DNA from: Akkermansiaceae bacterium
GTDB taxonomy: Bacteria; Verrucomicrobiota; Verrucomicrobiia; Verrucomicrobiales; Akkermansiaceae
Assembly: GCA_023253625.1 (NCBI GenBank)
Contig: JALRFY010000165.1
Span: 1-46,440 of the forward strand
Length of the DNA stretch: 46,440 nucleotides
Reading direction: 5' to 3'
Shown here piece by piece: positions 1-8,438 of the stretch (its first letter is position 1; the number at the start of each line of letters is the position of its first letter). A program made the position numbers and the translations under genes. The notes under the pieces are model-generated. The model was given only the letters and a program-made list of their open reading frames with translations. It ran no database searches and was not told the origin of the DNA.

Positions 1-1
1 C

Positions 2-100
2 CCCGGCGGCCTCACCCGCGTCGCCCTGAACAAGGGCTCACTGGTCGTCAATTCCTCCCAGGGTGGCGGCAGCAAGGACACTTGGGTGCTCCGTCATTGA
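2..100 (+). CDS. Circularly permuted ATP-grasp protein, C-terminal end (partial)
   Basis: Only the last 32 codons are in the window; the gene starts upstream. The visible end reads [20 protein letters not shown] followed by GGSKDTWVL, which I recognise as the closing segment of the circularly permuted ATP-grasp type 2 family (DUF404/DUF407). That family is predicted to ligate amino acids or peptides using ATP. The stop lies 9 bases before the alpha-E gene, the order normally seen for this cassette, and this supports the call. The catalytic core lies outside the window, so activity cannot be judged here. Confidence 0.8.
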   Translation, partial: PGGLTRVALNKGSLVVNSSQGGGSKDTWVLRH

Positions 101-109
101 GAAAAAACC

Positions 110-1138
110 ATGCTCTCCCGCGTCGCCAACACCCTCTACTGGATGACCCGCTACGTCGAGCGGGCCGACAACCTCGCGCGCCTCATCGACGTCAACCGTC
201 AGTTTCTCCTCGATAGCGAGCGTCTCGACAGCGCCCGCCTGCGCGCCTTCTGGCAGCCCATCATCCTCAGCACCGGCGATGAGGAACTGTTCCATTCGCT
301 TTACGAAGAAGCCGGTGGCAACGAGGTGATCCGTTTCCTCACCGACGACCCCCGCAACGTCAACAGCATCACCTCCTGCATCGCGCTCGCCCGCGAAAAC
401 GCCCGCGCCATACGCGACCAGCTCGCGGATGAACTGTGGGAGGAACTCAATTCGCTTTACCTCTTCACCCGCTCGCCCGAAGCCGGCCACCTCATCGCCA
501 GTGATCCCGCCCGTTACTACGGCAACATCCGCCGCGCCGCCTTCACCTTCCATGGCACCGCCGCAGCCACCACCCCGCGCGACGAACACTGGGATTTCAT
601 GGAACTCGGCCGCCATCTCGAACGTGCCGACAAGACGACCCGCTTCCTTGATATCGCCAGCTACCTGCCCGATGTCGGCGATGCCACCCGCTCGTCCACC
701 CTCCACTGGTCGTCCATCCTGCGCTCCTGCGGCGCGCTCGGGGCCTATCGCGCCGGCGAGCGGGTCATCACCGCCCGCGGCGTGGTGAAACTGCTTGTCT
801 TTTCCGACTCCGTGCCACGTTCGGTGCGCTTCTGCATCGAGCGGGTGGACGTCTGCCTGCACCGCGTCTCGGGCACCCGCCGCGGCGGATGCTCCAACGA
901 TGCCGAGCAGGAAGCCGGCCGCCTGCTCGCAGATCTCAGTTATGGCGCGGCCGACGAGGCCTTCGCCGCTGGGCTTCACGATTATCTCGACAACCTGCAA
1001 AACCGCTTCAACGCCATCGGCGACGCCATTTTCCGCAGTTATGTGTTGATGCCGGAGGTCATTGAGGTATCTCCGCCCGCGGACCCGCGCTCGATTTCCG
1101 CGGCCGCCGCATGGCAGCAACAGCAGCAACAACAGTGA
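110..1138 (+). CDS. Alpha-E domain (DUF403) protein
   Basis: A 342-residue, mostly helical protein that begins MLSRVANTLYWMTRYVERAD, the hallmark start of the alpha-E/DUF403 family. Members are always found with a permuted ATP-grasp and a transglutaminase-like protein; their biochemical role is not established, though a part in peptide ligation or modification has been proposed from genome context. It starts 9 bases after the ATP-grasp stop; the leader is A-rich (gagaaaaaacc) with no clear Shine-Dalgarno. The C-terminus ends in a seven-glutamine run encoded by cag/caa repeats, and this run overlaps the start of the next gene by 28 bases. The tail is probably a consequence of the overlap and not a functional domain. 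Confidence 0.88.
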   Translation: MLSRVANTLYWMTRYVERADNLARLIDVNRQFLLDSERLDSARLRAFWQPIILSTGDEELFHSLYEEAGGNEVIRFLTDDPRNVNSITSCIALARENARAIRDQLADELWEELNSLYLFTRSPEAGHLIASDPARYYGNIRRAAFTFHGTAAATTPRDEHWDFMELGRHLERADKTTRFLDIASYLPDVGDATRSSTLHWSSILRSCGALGAYRAGERVITARGVVKLLVFSDSVPRSVRFCIERVDVCLHRVSGTRRGGCSNDAEQEAGRLLADLSYGAADEAFAAGLHDYLDNLQNRFNAIGDAIFRSYVLMPEVIEVSPPADPRSISAAAAWQQQQQQQ

Positions 1139-2013
1139 GCACACACCCCGGCACGGTCACGGGTCAGGGGACCAGGCTTGCTGTCCTCCACCGGACCACC
1201 TTCCATTATGGTGCGCTCGTGCGCGACAGCGTCAACACCCTGCGCCTCGAGCCCCGCACCTTTCCCTATCAGAAAACCCTCTCCTCCCTCATCCGGGTGC
1301 TGCCCGCCACCCGCCTGCGGCGCTTCACCGACCTGTTCCAGAACGTCAATCACCACTTCGAGCTGCCCGAGCCGCATGCGAAGCTCGAAATCGAGAGCCG
1401 CATCCGCGTCCACAATCTGCCGCTGGTGATTCCGGCCGCGAGTTACGATGCCGGCCACGAGGGCTACCGCGACATCGAAGTCCGCGAGCGCATCTGGCCG
1501 TATCTTCACGAAAGCCCGCGCGTTTCCTGCCCGCCGGAAATCTGGCGACAGGCGCTCGATGTCACGGCCGGTCTCAGTGCCATCCACGCCAAGGCTTCCG
1601 CCATCATGGAGTGGATCCACCACGCGTTCCAATACCTCCCGGGGGCCACCAGCGTGAAGGCCCACATCGAGGAATCCTTCGCGCTGCGCAAGGGCGTCTG
1701 CCAGGACTTCACCCACGTCATGCTTGGCATGTGCCGTGCCATCGGCATCCCCGCCCGCTACGCCTCCGGATATCTCTACAACGGCCCGCGCGACACGCTC
1801 GTCGGTGCCCAGGCCTCCCACGCCTGGTGTGAAGTCTGGCTGCCCGGAGCCGGCTGGATCGGCTATGATCCCACCAACCACACGCTTGCCGACGATCGTT
1901 ATGTGAAAATCGCCGTCGGCCGCGATTACGAGGACGTCGCTCCCATCGAAGGCACCTACCGCGGCACCGGCCACTGCCATCTTGAGATCAAGGTGGAGGT
2001 GGAAAAGCTCTGA
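1111..2013 (+). CDS. Transglutaminase-like cysteine protease family protein
   Basis: A 300-residue protein with an N-terminal beta domain (about residues 20-110, FHYGALVRDSVNTLRLEPR region) and a transglutaminase core. The full catalytic triad is visible: Cys197 in GVCQDFTH, His237 in SHAWCEVW and Asp253 in GYDPTN. No signal peptide is seen, so it is probably cytoplasmic. Family members of this COG1305 branch hydrolyse or form amide bonds and occur with ATP-grasp and alpha-E partners; together the three are predicted to build and trim a peptide tag, but the substrate is unknown. The ATG at 1111 lies inside the end of the alpha-E gene, suggesting translational coupling. A later start near residue 20 cannot be excluded. 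Confidence 0.88.
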   Translation: MAATAATTVSTHPGTVTGQGTRLAVLHRTTFHYGALVRDSVNTLRLEPRTFPYQKTLSSLIRVLPATRLRRFTDLFQNVNHHFELPEPHAKLEIESRIRVHNLPLVIPAASYDAGHEGYRDIEVRERIWPYLHESPRVSCPPEIWRQALDVTAGLSAIHAKASAIMEWIHHAFQYLPGATSVKAHIEESFALRKGVCQDFTHVMLGMCRAIGIPARYASGYLYNGPRDTLVGAQASHAWCEVWLPGAGWIGYDPTNHTLADDRYVKIAVGRDYEDVAPIEGTYRGTGHCHLEIKVEVEKL

Positions 2014-2036
2014 GGCCTGCGGCTGTTGTGGAAAAC

Positions 2037-2067
2037 ACAGGAGGCGGCCGAAGCCGCCCCCTGTTTC
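2037..2067. terminator. Bidirectional hairpin terminator between convergent genes
   Basis: A 12-base-pair stem with one mismatch and a CGAA tetraloop (arms 2037-2048 and 2053-2064) sits between the stop of the transglutaminase gene and the stop of the Wza-like gene. It is followed by TTTC on the plus strand and by a T-containing run on the minus strand. Its position between two convergent transcription units fits a shared terminator for the left cassette and for the end of the polysaccharide locus. Confidence 0.65.
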
Positions 2068-2091
2068 ACTAATCATGATGAGCGCCGTGAT

Positions 2092-2742
2092 TTACCAGGC
2101 GCTTTGCTTGACATAGATCACATCGAACGGCCGCAGATAGAATGGAGTCTCGTCAAGGCCGTTGAGCGTGTGGTTCATGTTGAGCACGTAGCGCCGGGTG
2201 CGGCCCTTCTCGTTGCGGACCACAATCACCTGCTTGGGATTGGCGAACTTCGTGAAGCCGCCGGTCTCCATCACCGCCTCGAGCGCGGTCATCGGACGGT
2301 CCAGCGGCACCTTGCCGGGATTCACCACCTCGCCGGAGACATAGACGCCGGCGGCGGCGCTTTCGAGGCCCACGACCACGTTGGGGTTCTGGAGGTGTGG
2401 CTGATAGAGCGATGTCAGCTGCGTCTGGAAGCCGGTGATCGTCTTGCCGGCGGCACTCACATCGCCGACGGTCGGCAGGCTCACCCTGCCGTTTGGCTGG
2501 ATTTTCTGTTTGGTATTCATTTCAGGCGCACCGGAGAACGAGACGCTGATTTCATCTCCGGGGGCGAGCGCACCGGTCGGCCGGGGGGCCGCGGCAGAGG
2601 CGGGAATCGGGCTGGCGGAAGCGCCGGTTTCGCAGCTGCTCACGGCGAACAGCGCGAGAACACATGCTGTCGCGCTGGCCAGAAGCATGCCCGCACGAGC
2701 GGCGGATGGCATGGGTGAAGTCGATTCATTGGTCGTTTTCAT
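2092..2742 (-). CDS. Polysaccharide export outer-membrane lipoprotein, Wza-like
   Basis: A 216-residue protein with a long hydrophobic signal segment and a lipobox (LFAVSSC, Cys37), so it should be a lipoprotein exported across the inner membrane. After a proline/alanine linker comes a polysaccharide export domain (about residues 57-130, starting GDEISVSFSGAPEMN) and an SLBB-type segment (about 133-190, VYVSGEVVNPGKVPL). It is much shorter than E. coli Wza (about 380 residues), but short one-SLBB versions are common in other phyla. It would form or help form the outer-membrane exit for the polymer, working with the Wzc-like protein at 37464-39740. It is the last gene of the long minus-strand locus, 50 bases after its neighbour. 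Confidence 0.85.
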   Translation of the reverse strand: MKTTNESTSPMPSAARAGMLLASATACVLALFAVSSCETGASASPIPASAAAPRPTGALAPGDEISVSFSGAPEMNTKQKIQPNGRVSLPTVGDVSAAGKTITGFQTQLTSLYQPHLQNPNVVVGLESAAAGVYVSGEVVNPGKVPLDRPMTALEAVMETGGFTKFANPKQVIVVRNEKGRTRRYVLNMNHTLNGLDETPFYLRPFDVIYVKQSAW

Positions 2743-2792
2743 GGTGTTTTATTGGTTTGGGGGAAATCGGCAGGGATGCATGAACCGCATGA

Positions 2793-3536
2793 TCAGTCTT
2801 CGTGGGAGAGATAGTCGTTCCAATCGGCGGGCAGTGCAGCGTTTTCAATGCCGCTGGCGATACGTCCCTCCCATGCCGGATTGAATGGGGTGCTGGTGCC
2901 GTAAACCATGACGAGGTCATTGTTGCCGATGCTGCGCAGCGCGTGGGCCACGCCGGGGGGGATCACCACCGCGGCATTGTCCGGCCCAGGCATGTCATCA
3001 CCATATATCGTGAGGCGCATGATGCGGCGCGGCAATCCCGCGCGTTCGTCCACCAGCAACATCTCGCAGATGCCGGTCAGGAAAAACATCACGTCCCATT
3101 GCTCAAGCCCGTAGGGCCGGGCGGAGAAGTCCCCGGGATGCTCGATGTAAAGCTTGCGGAGCCAATTGGCGGGCGCACTGCCCTCCGGCACGTGCGGCGG
3201 ATGGATGTGGAACCCCTTGGCGCTGTCCCGGTGCATCAGCGCGCTGGACCATTGTTGGGGAGCCAGGCCGATGCGGGCCAGCGTGCCTTCGTTGATCCGC
3301 GCGAGTTCCGCAAAGTATCCGCGGCCCTTTTGTTGGAACACGCGGCGGGGAATGATCTCGACGCCGGGGATCCACGAATCAGCCAGCGCATCGCGGTGTT
3401 GGATGGCTTCCGAGACGGCCACTCCGCCATCCGAGATGCGCACGGCCAGCTCGCCGTGGGTGTAATCGCGGGTTTCAAGGCGCCCGCGCGCGGCAGGCTT
3501 GAGGCCGGACCAGAAATCTGGGGTGGATGAGTTCAT
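2793..3536 (-). CDS. dTDP-4-dehydrorhamnose 3,5-epimerase family (RmlC-like) protein
   Basis: A 247-residue cupin-type protein, longer than classical RmlC (about 180). The middle and C-terminal parts keep RmlC features: a KGFHIHPP segment where RmlC has its catalytic-histidine strand, and VVIPPGVAHALRSIGNNDLV followed by MVYGTSTPFNP resembling the GFAHGF...Y...Y region. It differs clearly from the canonical RmlC at 10590-11147 in this locus, so it may epimerise a different nucleotide-linked keto sugar or be a non-catalytic relative. The gene lies 6 bases after rmlA. The family call is secure; the exact substrate is not. Confidence 0.72.
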   Translation of the reverse strand: MNSSTPDFWSGLKPAARGRLETRDYTHGELAVRISDGGVAVSEAIQHRDALADSWIPGVEIIPRRVFQQKGRGYFAELARINEGTLARIGLAPQQWSSALMHRDSAKGFHIHPPHVPEGSAPANWLRKLYIEHPGDFSARPYGLEQWDVMFFLTGICEMLLVDERAGLPRRIMRLTIYGDDMPGPDNAAVVIPPGVAHALRSIGNNDLVMVYGTSTPFNPAWEGRIASGIENAALPADWNDYLSHED

Positions 3537-3542
3537 GATGAT

Positions 3543-4460
3543 TCAGAGGCTTTCGAGGTAATCGCCGTAGGGCGTGCCGGCGTATCTGGCGATGGACTCG
3601 CAGAGCTTGTTGCGGTCGATGCGGCCCTGATAGTAGGCGATTTCCTCCGGGCAGGCGATCTTCAATCCCTGGCGCTGCTGGATGACCTGCACGAACTGGG
3701 TGGCATCGGCGAGCGTGTCGGGCGTGCCGGTGTCCAGCCAGGTGGTGCCGCGGCCGAGCAGTTCGACGCGCAGCTCTCCGCGTTCAAGATAAAGGCGGTT
3801 GAGGTCGGTGATTTCCAGTTCGCCACGGGCGGATGGCTTGAGGCATTTCGCCATTGCGGCCACCTTGCCGTCGTAAAAATAAATGCCGGGCACGGCATAG
3901 TTCGATTTGGGTCTGGCGGGTTTTTCCTCCAAGGAAACCACGCGGCCGTCATTATCGAATTCCACCACGCCGTATTGCTCGGGTTGGTTCGTGTGGTAGC
4001 CGAAAACGGTCGCGCCATGGATGCGCCGCGAGGCGGCCAGCAGCGAGGAGCCCAGCTCGTGGCCGTAGAACAGATTGTCCCCGAGAACCAGGCAGACGGG
4101 TTTGCCGCCGATGAATTCCCCGCCGATCAGGAACGCTTGCGCGAGGCCTTCCGGTTTCGGCTGCGGCGCGTAGGAAATTTCAAGCCCCCACTGCGAGCCA
4201 TCGCCCAACAGGTTTTCGAATCCCGGCAGGTCGCGCGGGGTGGAAATGACCAGGATGTCACGGATGCCGGCGAGCATCAGCACCGTGAGCGGATAATAGA
4301 TCATCGGTTTGTCATAAACCGGGATGAGTTGCTTGCTCACCGAGTGGGTCATTGGAAACAAACGGCTGCCGGTGCCGCCGGCGAGGATGATGCCCTTGCG
4401 GAGCGCGAGTTCCGATGGCCGGAGCTTGAGATGACTTTGGATGGGATTTTTCATGTTCAT
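3543..4460 (-). CDS. rmlA: Glucose-1-phosphate thymidylyltransferase
   Basis: A 305-residue nucleotidyltransferase that makes dTDP-glucose from dTTP and glucose-1-phosphate, the first step to dTDP-rhamnose. The signature GGTGSRLFP (residues 28-36) is followed by [17 protein letters not shown], and [15 protein letters not shown] and [20 protein letters not shown] are all present. I chose the ATG at 4460, which overlaps the rmlB stop as ATGA (4457-4460); the open frame continues 26 codons upstream but only inside rmlB. A second ATG two codons later is possible. Cytoplasmic; works with RmlB, RmlD and RmlC encoded nearby. Confidence 0.95.
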   Translation of the reverse strand: MNMKNPIQSHLKLRPSELALRKGIILAGGTGSRLFPMTHSVSKQLIPVYDKPMIYYPLTVLMLAGIRDILVISTPRDLPGFENLLGDGSQWGLEISYAPQPKPEGLAQAFLIGGEFIGGKPVCLVLGDNLFYGHELGSSLLAASRRIHGATVFGYHTNQPEQYGVVEFDNDGRVVSLEEKPARPKSNYAVPGIYFYDGKVAAMAKCLKPSARGELEITDLNRLYLERGELRVELLGRGTTWLDTGTPDTLADATQFVQVIQQRQGLKIACPEEIAYYQGRIDRNKLCESIARYAGTPYGDYLESL

Positions 4461-5536
4461 TCCAGGTTGCCGAGGCGTTCGCCGCGGTAGCTGCCGTTTT
4501 CGATGGCGGATACCCATTGCTCGTGGTCGAGATACCACAGGATGGTGTGCCGCAGCCCGCTGGCGAAGTCCTCACGCGGGCTCCATCCCAGTTCGCGCCC
4601 GATGCGCGAGGGGTCGATGGCATATCTCCGGTCGTGGCCGGGGCGGTCTTTGACGAAGGTGATGAGATCGTCCGCAGGGCGGGTCACGCGGTCCGGTGCC
4701 AGTTCGCGCGCGGTTTCGATGATCGCGCGGACGACGTCGATGTTCTTCATCTCGCACTTGCCGCCGATGACATAGGTTTGCCCGGGCAAGCCGCGGGCGA
4801 GCGCCAGAACGAGGCCGCGGCAGTGGTCCCCGACGTAGAGCCAGTCGCGGATGTTGGTGCCGTCGCCATAGACCGGCAGCGGCTCGCCCTTGAGTGCCTT
4901 GCGGATCATCAGCGGCAGCAGTTTTTCCGGGAACTGGTAGGGACCATAGTTGTTGGAGCAATTGGTGGTGACGACCGGCAGCCCGTAGGTGTGATGATAT
5001 GCGCGGGCCAAGTGGTCGCTGCCGGCCTTCGAGGCGCTGTAGGGGCTGTTGGGCGCGTAGGGCGTTGTCTCGCAGAACGCCGGGTCGTCGGGGCCCAACG
5101 AGCCATAAACCTCATCGGTGGACACATGCAGGAAACGCAGTCGCGGATCGTTCATCCGGCCGGTTTCCACCGCGTATTTGCGGAACGCTTCAAGCAGGCG
5201 GTAGGTGCCCACGAAGTTGGTCATGATGAATTCCTCGGGATTGTCGATCGAGCGGTCCACATGCGATTCGGCGGCCAGGTGCATCACGGCATCGATGGCA
5301 TGTTCGCGCAGCAACCGGGCGACGAGTGTGTTGTCGCCGATGTCGCCTTGGACGAAGACGTGGCGCGGGTCGCCATCGAGGTCCGCTAGGCTGGAGCGGT
5401 TTCCGGCGTAGGTGAGCTTGTCGAGTGTGACGACGCGGTCGAATGGAATGCCGGCATCCTGTGCTGCCTGCGCTAACAGGTAGTGGACGAGATTCGAGCC
5501 GATGAAGCCGGCACCGCCTGTGACGAGTAGGTTCAT
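4457..5536 (-). CDS. rmlB: dTDP-glucose 4,6-dehydratase
   Basis: A 359-residue extended short-chain dehydrogenase that converts dTDP-glucose to dTDP-4-keto-6-deoxyglucose. Visible are the NAD-binding GGAGFIG (residues 7-13), the catalytic STDEVYG segment (residues 139-145) and the YSASK motif (Tyr166, Lys170). Length and motifs match RmlB closely. The start codon is preceded by a C-rich leader without a Shine-Dalgarno. It lies between rmlD (34 bases upstream) and rmlA (ATGA overlap), so the three are probably cotranscribed. Confidence 0.96.
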   Translation of the reverse strand: MNLLVTGGAGFIGSNLVHYLLAQAAQDAGIPFDRVVTLDKLTYAGNRSSLADLDGDPRHVFVQGDIGDNTLVARLLREHAIDAVMHLAAESHVDRSIDNPEEFIMTNFVGTYRLLEAFRKYAVETGRMNDPRLRFLHVSTDEVYGSLGPDDPAFCETTPYAPNSPYSASKAGSDHLARAYHHTYGLPVVTTNCSNNYGPYQFPEKLLPLMIRKALKGEPLPVYGDGTNIRDWLYVGDHCRGLVLALARGLPGQTYVIGGKCEMKNIDVVRAIIETARELAPDRVTRPADDLITFVKDRPGHDRRYAIDPSRIGRELGWSPREDFASGLRHTILWYLDHEQWVSAIENGSYRGERLGNLE

Positions 5537-5570
5537 GGGAAAATGGCGGGGATTTTGAAGTGCGGGGATG

Positions 5571-6482
5571 TTAAGATGATTGCATGGAAATTTGCATCAC
5601 GAATTCACGCACCGCCTCCTGCCACGGTCGCGGCAGGATTCCAGTGGTGCGGGTGAATTTTCCGGTTGAAAGCGAGCTGTCGCGAGGTCGCCTTGCCACA
5701 AATGCGGCCACCGAGTCCAATGGCACGCCGCGGATGTCACGTGCCAACAGCGGCACGCCACACCCAAGGGCGGTTTCAATGCAGAGTTGGCCCCAATCGC
5801 GCCATGCGCAGTGCCCGGAATTGCAAAGATGATAAATCCCTGCGGCCGGGGCGGCGGGTGTGCGGAAAACCAGCGCATCAAGCCAGTCGGCAAGGTCCAT
5901 CGTGTAGGTCGGATTGCCGCTCTTGTCGGCGGGCAGCGTGACGTCCTCCCTGCCGCGTGCCTGTTGGATGATCCAATCGGGAAACGCCGGACGCCCCGGC
6001 CCGAAGAGCCATGAGACGCGCGCGACCAGATTGGCGGGCGAGGCGGCCAGCACCCGGCGCTCGCCTTCCAGCTTGGATGCGCCGTAAACGCTGATGGGGT
6101 TCGGGCTGTCTGTTTCCGAATAGGGCGCTCCTTTCATGCCATCGAACACCATGTCGGTGCCGATGTGGGTGACATGCGCACCCTTGGCTGCGCTGATTTC
6201 CGCGATGATGCCCGGAGCGGTGCCATTCACGGCGAAGGCTTCTTTTTCATGGGTCTCGCAGCGGTCCACAGCGGTCATGGCTGCGGTGAGAAAGACATGG
6301 GTGAAATCCATGCCATCCAGCACGGCGGCGATGGAACCGGGATCGGACAGATTGAGTTGTGAACGGCCCAATGCCGTCACGCGATAGCGCTTGCCGAAGT
6401 AGTCCGCGAGGACCGAGCCGAGGCGTCCGCCCGCGCCGATCACCAGGATGCGCGGGTCATGCGGCAGTGAAGAAGCAATCAT
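5571..6482 (-). CDS. rmlD: dTDP-4-dehydrorhamnose reductase
   Basis: A 303-residue short-chain dehydrogenase-type reductase that would reduce dTDP-4-dehydrorhamnose to dTDP-L-rhamnose. The nucleotide-binding motif is GAGGRLG (about residues 16-22), the STD-like segment is GTDMVFDG, and the catalytic pair is Tyr133/Lys137 in YGASK. Other RmlD features include [12 protein letters not shown] and [17 protein letters not shown]. It is encoded 3 bases after a GT2 gene. The sequence is somewhat divergent from enterobacterial RmlD, but with rmlA, rmlB and rmlC in the same locus the assignment is strong. Confidence 0.9.
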   Translation of the reverse strand: MIASSLPHDPRILVIGAGGRLGSVLADYFGKRYRVTALGRSQLNLSDPGSIAAVLDGMDFTHVFLTAAMTAVDRCETHEKEAFAVNGTAPGIIAEISAAKGAHVTHIGTDMVFDGMKGAPYSETDSPNPISVYGASKLEGERRVLAASPANLVARVSWLFGPGRPAFPDWIIQQARGREDVTLPADKSGNPTYTMDLADWLDALVFRTPAAPAAGIYHLCNSGHCAWRDWGQLCIETALGCGVPLLARDIRGVPLDSVAAFVARRPRDSSLSTGKFTRTTGILPRPWQEAVREFVMQISMQSS

Positions 6483-6485
6483 GGT

Positions 6486-7484
6486 TCATCCTTTCAGGGC
6501 GATTCTGCGCCGCACGACCTTGGCGGCAAAGCGTGGAAAAAACTTCAGCAAGCTCCACTTCATGATCCACTTCGGCGATCCGCTTTCCGCGTATGCCATC
6601 TTCATGCAGCGTCCGGCCTTTGCGCGGTCACCCGCCAGCAAATGGCTGTTGGACAGCGCGCTGAGCATTGACATATGGCGCTCATGCAAGGCTCGGGCCA
6701 GTTCGGTATCTCCGGGTGGTGCGAGCGATTTCCACTTCGCGTGCATCATTGCGTCTTCTTCGAGCCGCGTGGGATTGGATGTGGGATGGCGCCGGGTCAG
6801 CTTGTCGCTGCGGGCCTCTTCGCGATCGAGCAACACGAGCGGTTCGTTGACATAACAAAATTGCGCGAGCAGTGACAGGCGGAAGAGGAGGTCGGTGTCC
6901 TGGGAAACGGTGAGCCGGGTGTCGAATCCGCCGAAAGCACGCATCACAGCGGCCTGCACCACCAAGGTCTGCATCATGATTCCGGATGCACGCCCGGCCA
7001 GCAGCAATGGCAGGTTTTCCATCACGCCGGCGGCGGCGTGCGGTTTGATTCCCGCGATCGCGAGCGTGGTGGTGGTTCCCTGATAGCCGAACAGGGTGTC
7101 CGTGAAGCAGACCTTGCATTGTGGGAAGCGTGCAAGCGCTTGGAATTGCTTTTCGAGCTTTTCCGGCAGCCAAAGATCGTCGGAGTCGTTGAAGGCGATC
7201 CATTCACTGGCGGCTGCGGGCAGTGCCAGGTTGAGTGCGGAGCTTTTGCCGCCGTTGGCTTGTTCCAGCAGCACGAGTCGTCCAGGCCAGGCACGGTGTT
7301 CGGTGAAGGTTTTGCGGACGGCATCACCGGTGCCATCGGTCGAGCCGTCGTCGATGACCATGATTTCGGAGACTGCAAGCGACTGCCGGATCACGCTTTC
7401 GATCACCGGGCCGATGGTGTCGGCACGGTTGTATGCAGGAATGATGACGGAGATGGAAGGCGTGTCGCTCATATCGTTATTCAT
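6486..7484 (-). CDS. Family 2 glycosyltransferase
   Basis: A 332-residue GT-A fold enzyme. It begins MNNDMSDTPSISVIIPAYNR, with the nucleotide-sugar-binding IDDGSTDGTG and an FNDSDDLWLPEKLE segment carrying the metal-binding acidic motif. It should add one sugar to the lipid-linked repeat unit on the cytoplasmic face. The open frame continues 53 codons upstream but inside the next gene; I chose the ATG at 7484, which overlaps that gene by 8 bases. ATG 7472 (MSDTPSIS) is the alternative. The sugar transferred is unknown. Confidence 0.88.
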   Translation of the reverse strand: MNNDMSDTPSISVIIPAYNRADTIGPVIESVIRQSLAVSEIMVIDDGSTDGTGDAVRKTFTEHRAWPGRLVLLEQANGGKSSALNLALPAAASEWIAFNDSDDLWLPEKLEKQFQALARFPQCKVCFTDTLFGYQGTTTTLAIAGIKPHAAAGVMENLPLLLAGRASGIMMQTLVVQAAVMRAFGGFDTRLTVSQDTDLLFRLSLLAQFCYVNEPLVLLDREEARSDKLTRRHPTSNPTRLEEDAMMHAKWKSLAPPGDTELARALHERHMSMLSALSNSHLLAGDRAKAGRCMKMAYAESGSPKWIMKWSLLKFFPRFAAKVVRRRIALKG

Positions 7485-8436
7485 GGCGGAGTCGTGCGGG
7501 CCGGCTTGCCAGCGCGCGTTCTGCCGGGGGTGGGTATTTGCGTGGTGTTCCGGAAAGCTCGCGGCATGCCCGGCATGTATGGATGCGCGTGCGGTAGAAA
7601 AGTTCCCACTCCGGGCATCCTTCGTGCGGCCTGTGGCCGCCACGTTCCAGCAAGATGCGCAGTGTGAGCTTCATCCGGTACCAATATTCGCTGGCGAGGA
7701 GCTTGGAGACCTGGAGGTGTTTCCAATGATGCCAGAGATAGGCATAAGTCATGCCCATTTGACGCGAGGCTGAAACCCATGACGCATGGGCGAGGCGGCT
7801 GGCGTCCGGATGGTGAACCACCTCGGTGTCCCGCACCGGCTGGATGCGCATGCCGAGTTCGATCATTTGCATCCATAACAGTGTGTCTTCCCCGAGCCCG
7901 GTGATGCCGGGGCCGAGGTCCACATCGAATCCCGGGATCCGCTCGAACACCTCGCGCCGCATCCCCATGCTGGCACCCACCAGTTCCGGGCTATGCTCGG
8001 CGGGATCCGGCCGCTCCGCGAGCCACATGGCGTGGCTGCTGGCCAGCCACGGCCGTCGCAGGTCCGGGGCGAGCCTGACTCTGCCGGCAACGGCGTCGCA
8101 CCTGTCTTCCAACAACGGCGTGGTCATCCGCTCCAGCCAGTTGGCCGCCGGAACCACATCGTCATCCGTGAAAAGCAGCGCCGTGCCCTCCGCTGTGGAG
8201 AGCGCGGTATTGAGCGCACGGCTTTTTCCCGGCCGCGGCTCGCGGATGGCGCGGATGTGCATGGATGGCACTCTGGCATGGGAAATGATGTCCGGTGTCG
8301 CATCGGTGGAGCCGTTGTCGGCGATGATCATCTCTACCCTCCATGATTCCGGGACGACGACTTTTTCAAACGCGCGGAGAGTGGCATATAGCTTGTCGGC
8401 GCGGTTGCGCGTGGAGATGACAATCGAGCAGTCCAT
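7477..8436 (-). CDS. Family 2 glycosyltransferase
   Basis: A 319-residue GT2 protein starting MDCSIVISTRNRADKLYATL, with IIADNGSTDATPD and LLFTDDDVVPAANWLERM, the DDD metal-binding motif. The central GITGLGEDTLLWMQMIELG contains an acidic ED segment typical of the acceptor/catalytic region. The ATG at 8436 follows the upstream stop by two bases (TGAccATG), so translation is likely coupled. The basic tail after about residue 290 is not part of the family core. Donor and acceptor are unknown. Confidence 0.87.
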   Translation of the reverse strand: MDCSIVISTRNRADKLYATLRAFEKVVVPESWRVEMIIADNGSTDATPDIISHARVPSMHIRAIREPRPGKSRALNTALSTAEGTALLFTDDDVVPAANWLERMTTPLLEDRCDAVAGRVRLAPDLRRPWLASSHAMWLAERPDPAEHSPELVGASMGMRREVFERIPGFDVDLGPGITGLGEDTLLWMQMIELGMRIQPVRDTEVVHHPDASRLAHASWVSASRQMGMTYAYLWHHWKHLQVSKLLASEYWYRMKLTLRILLERGGHRPHEGCPEWELFYRTRIHTCRACRELSGTPRKYPPPAERALASRPARLRHE

Positions 8437-8438
8437 GG

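Noticed and set aside
38-1144. Long minus-strand open frame opposite the alpha-E gene
   Set aside because: Low-complexity Gly/Ala/Val translation with no family features; it mirrors a strongly supported plus-strand gene, as expected in high-GC DNA.
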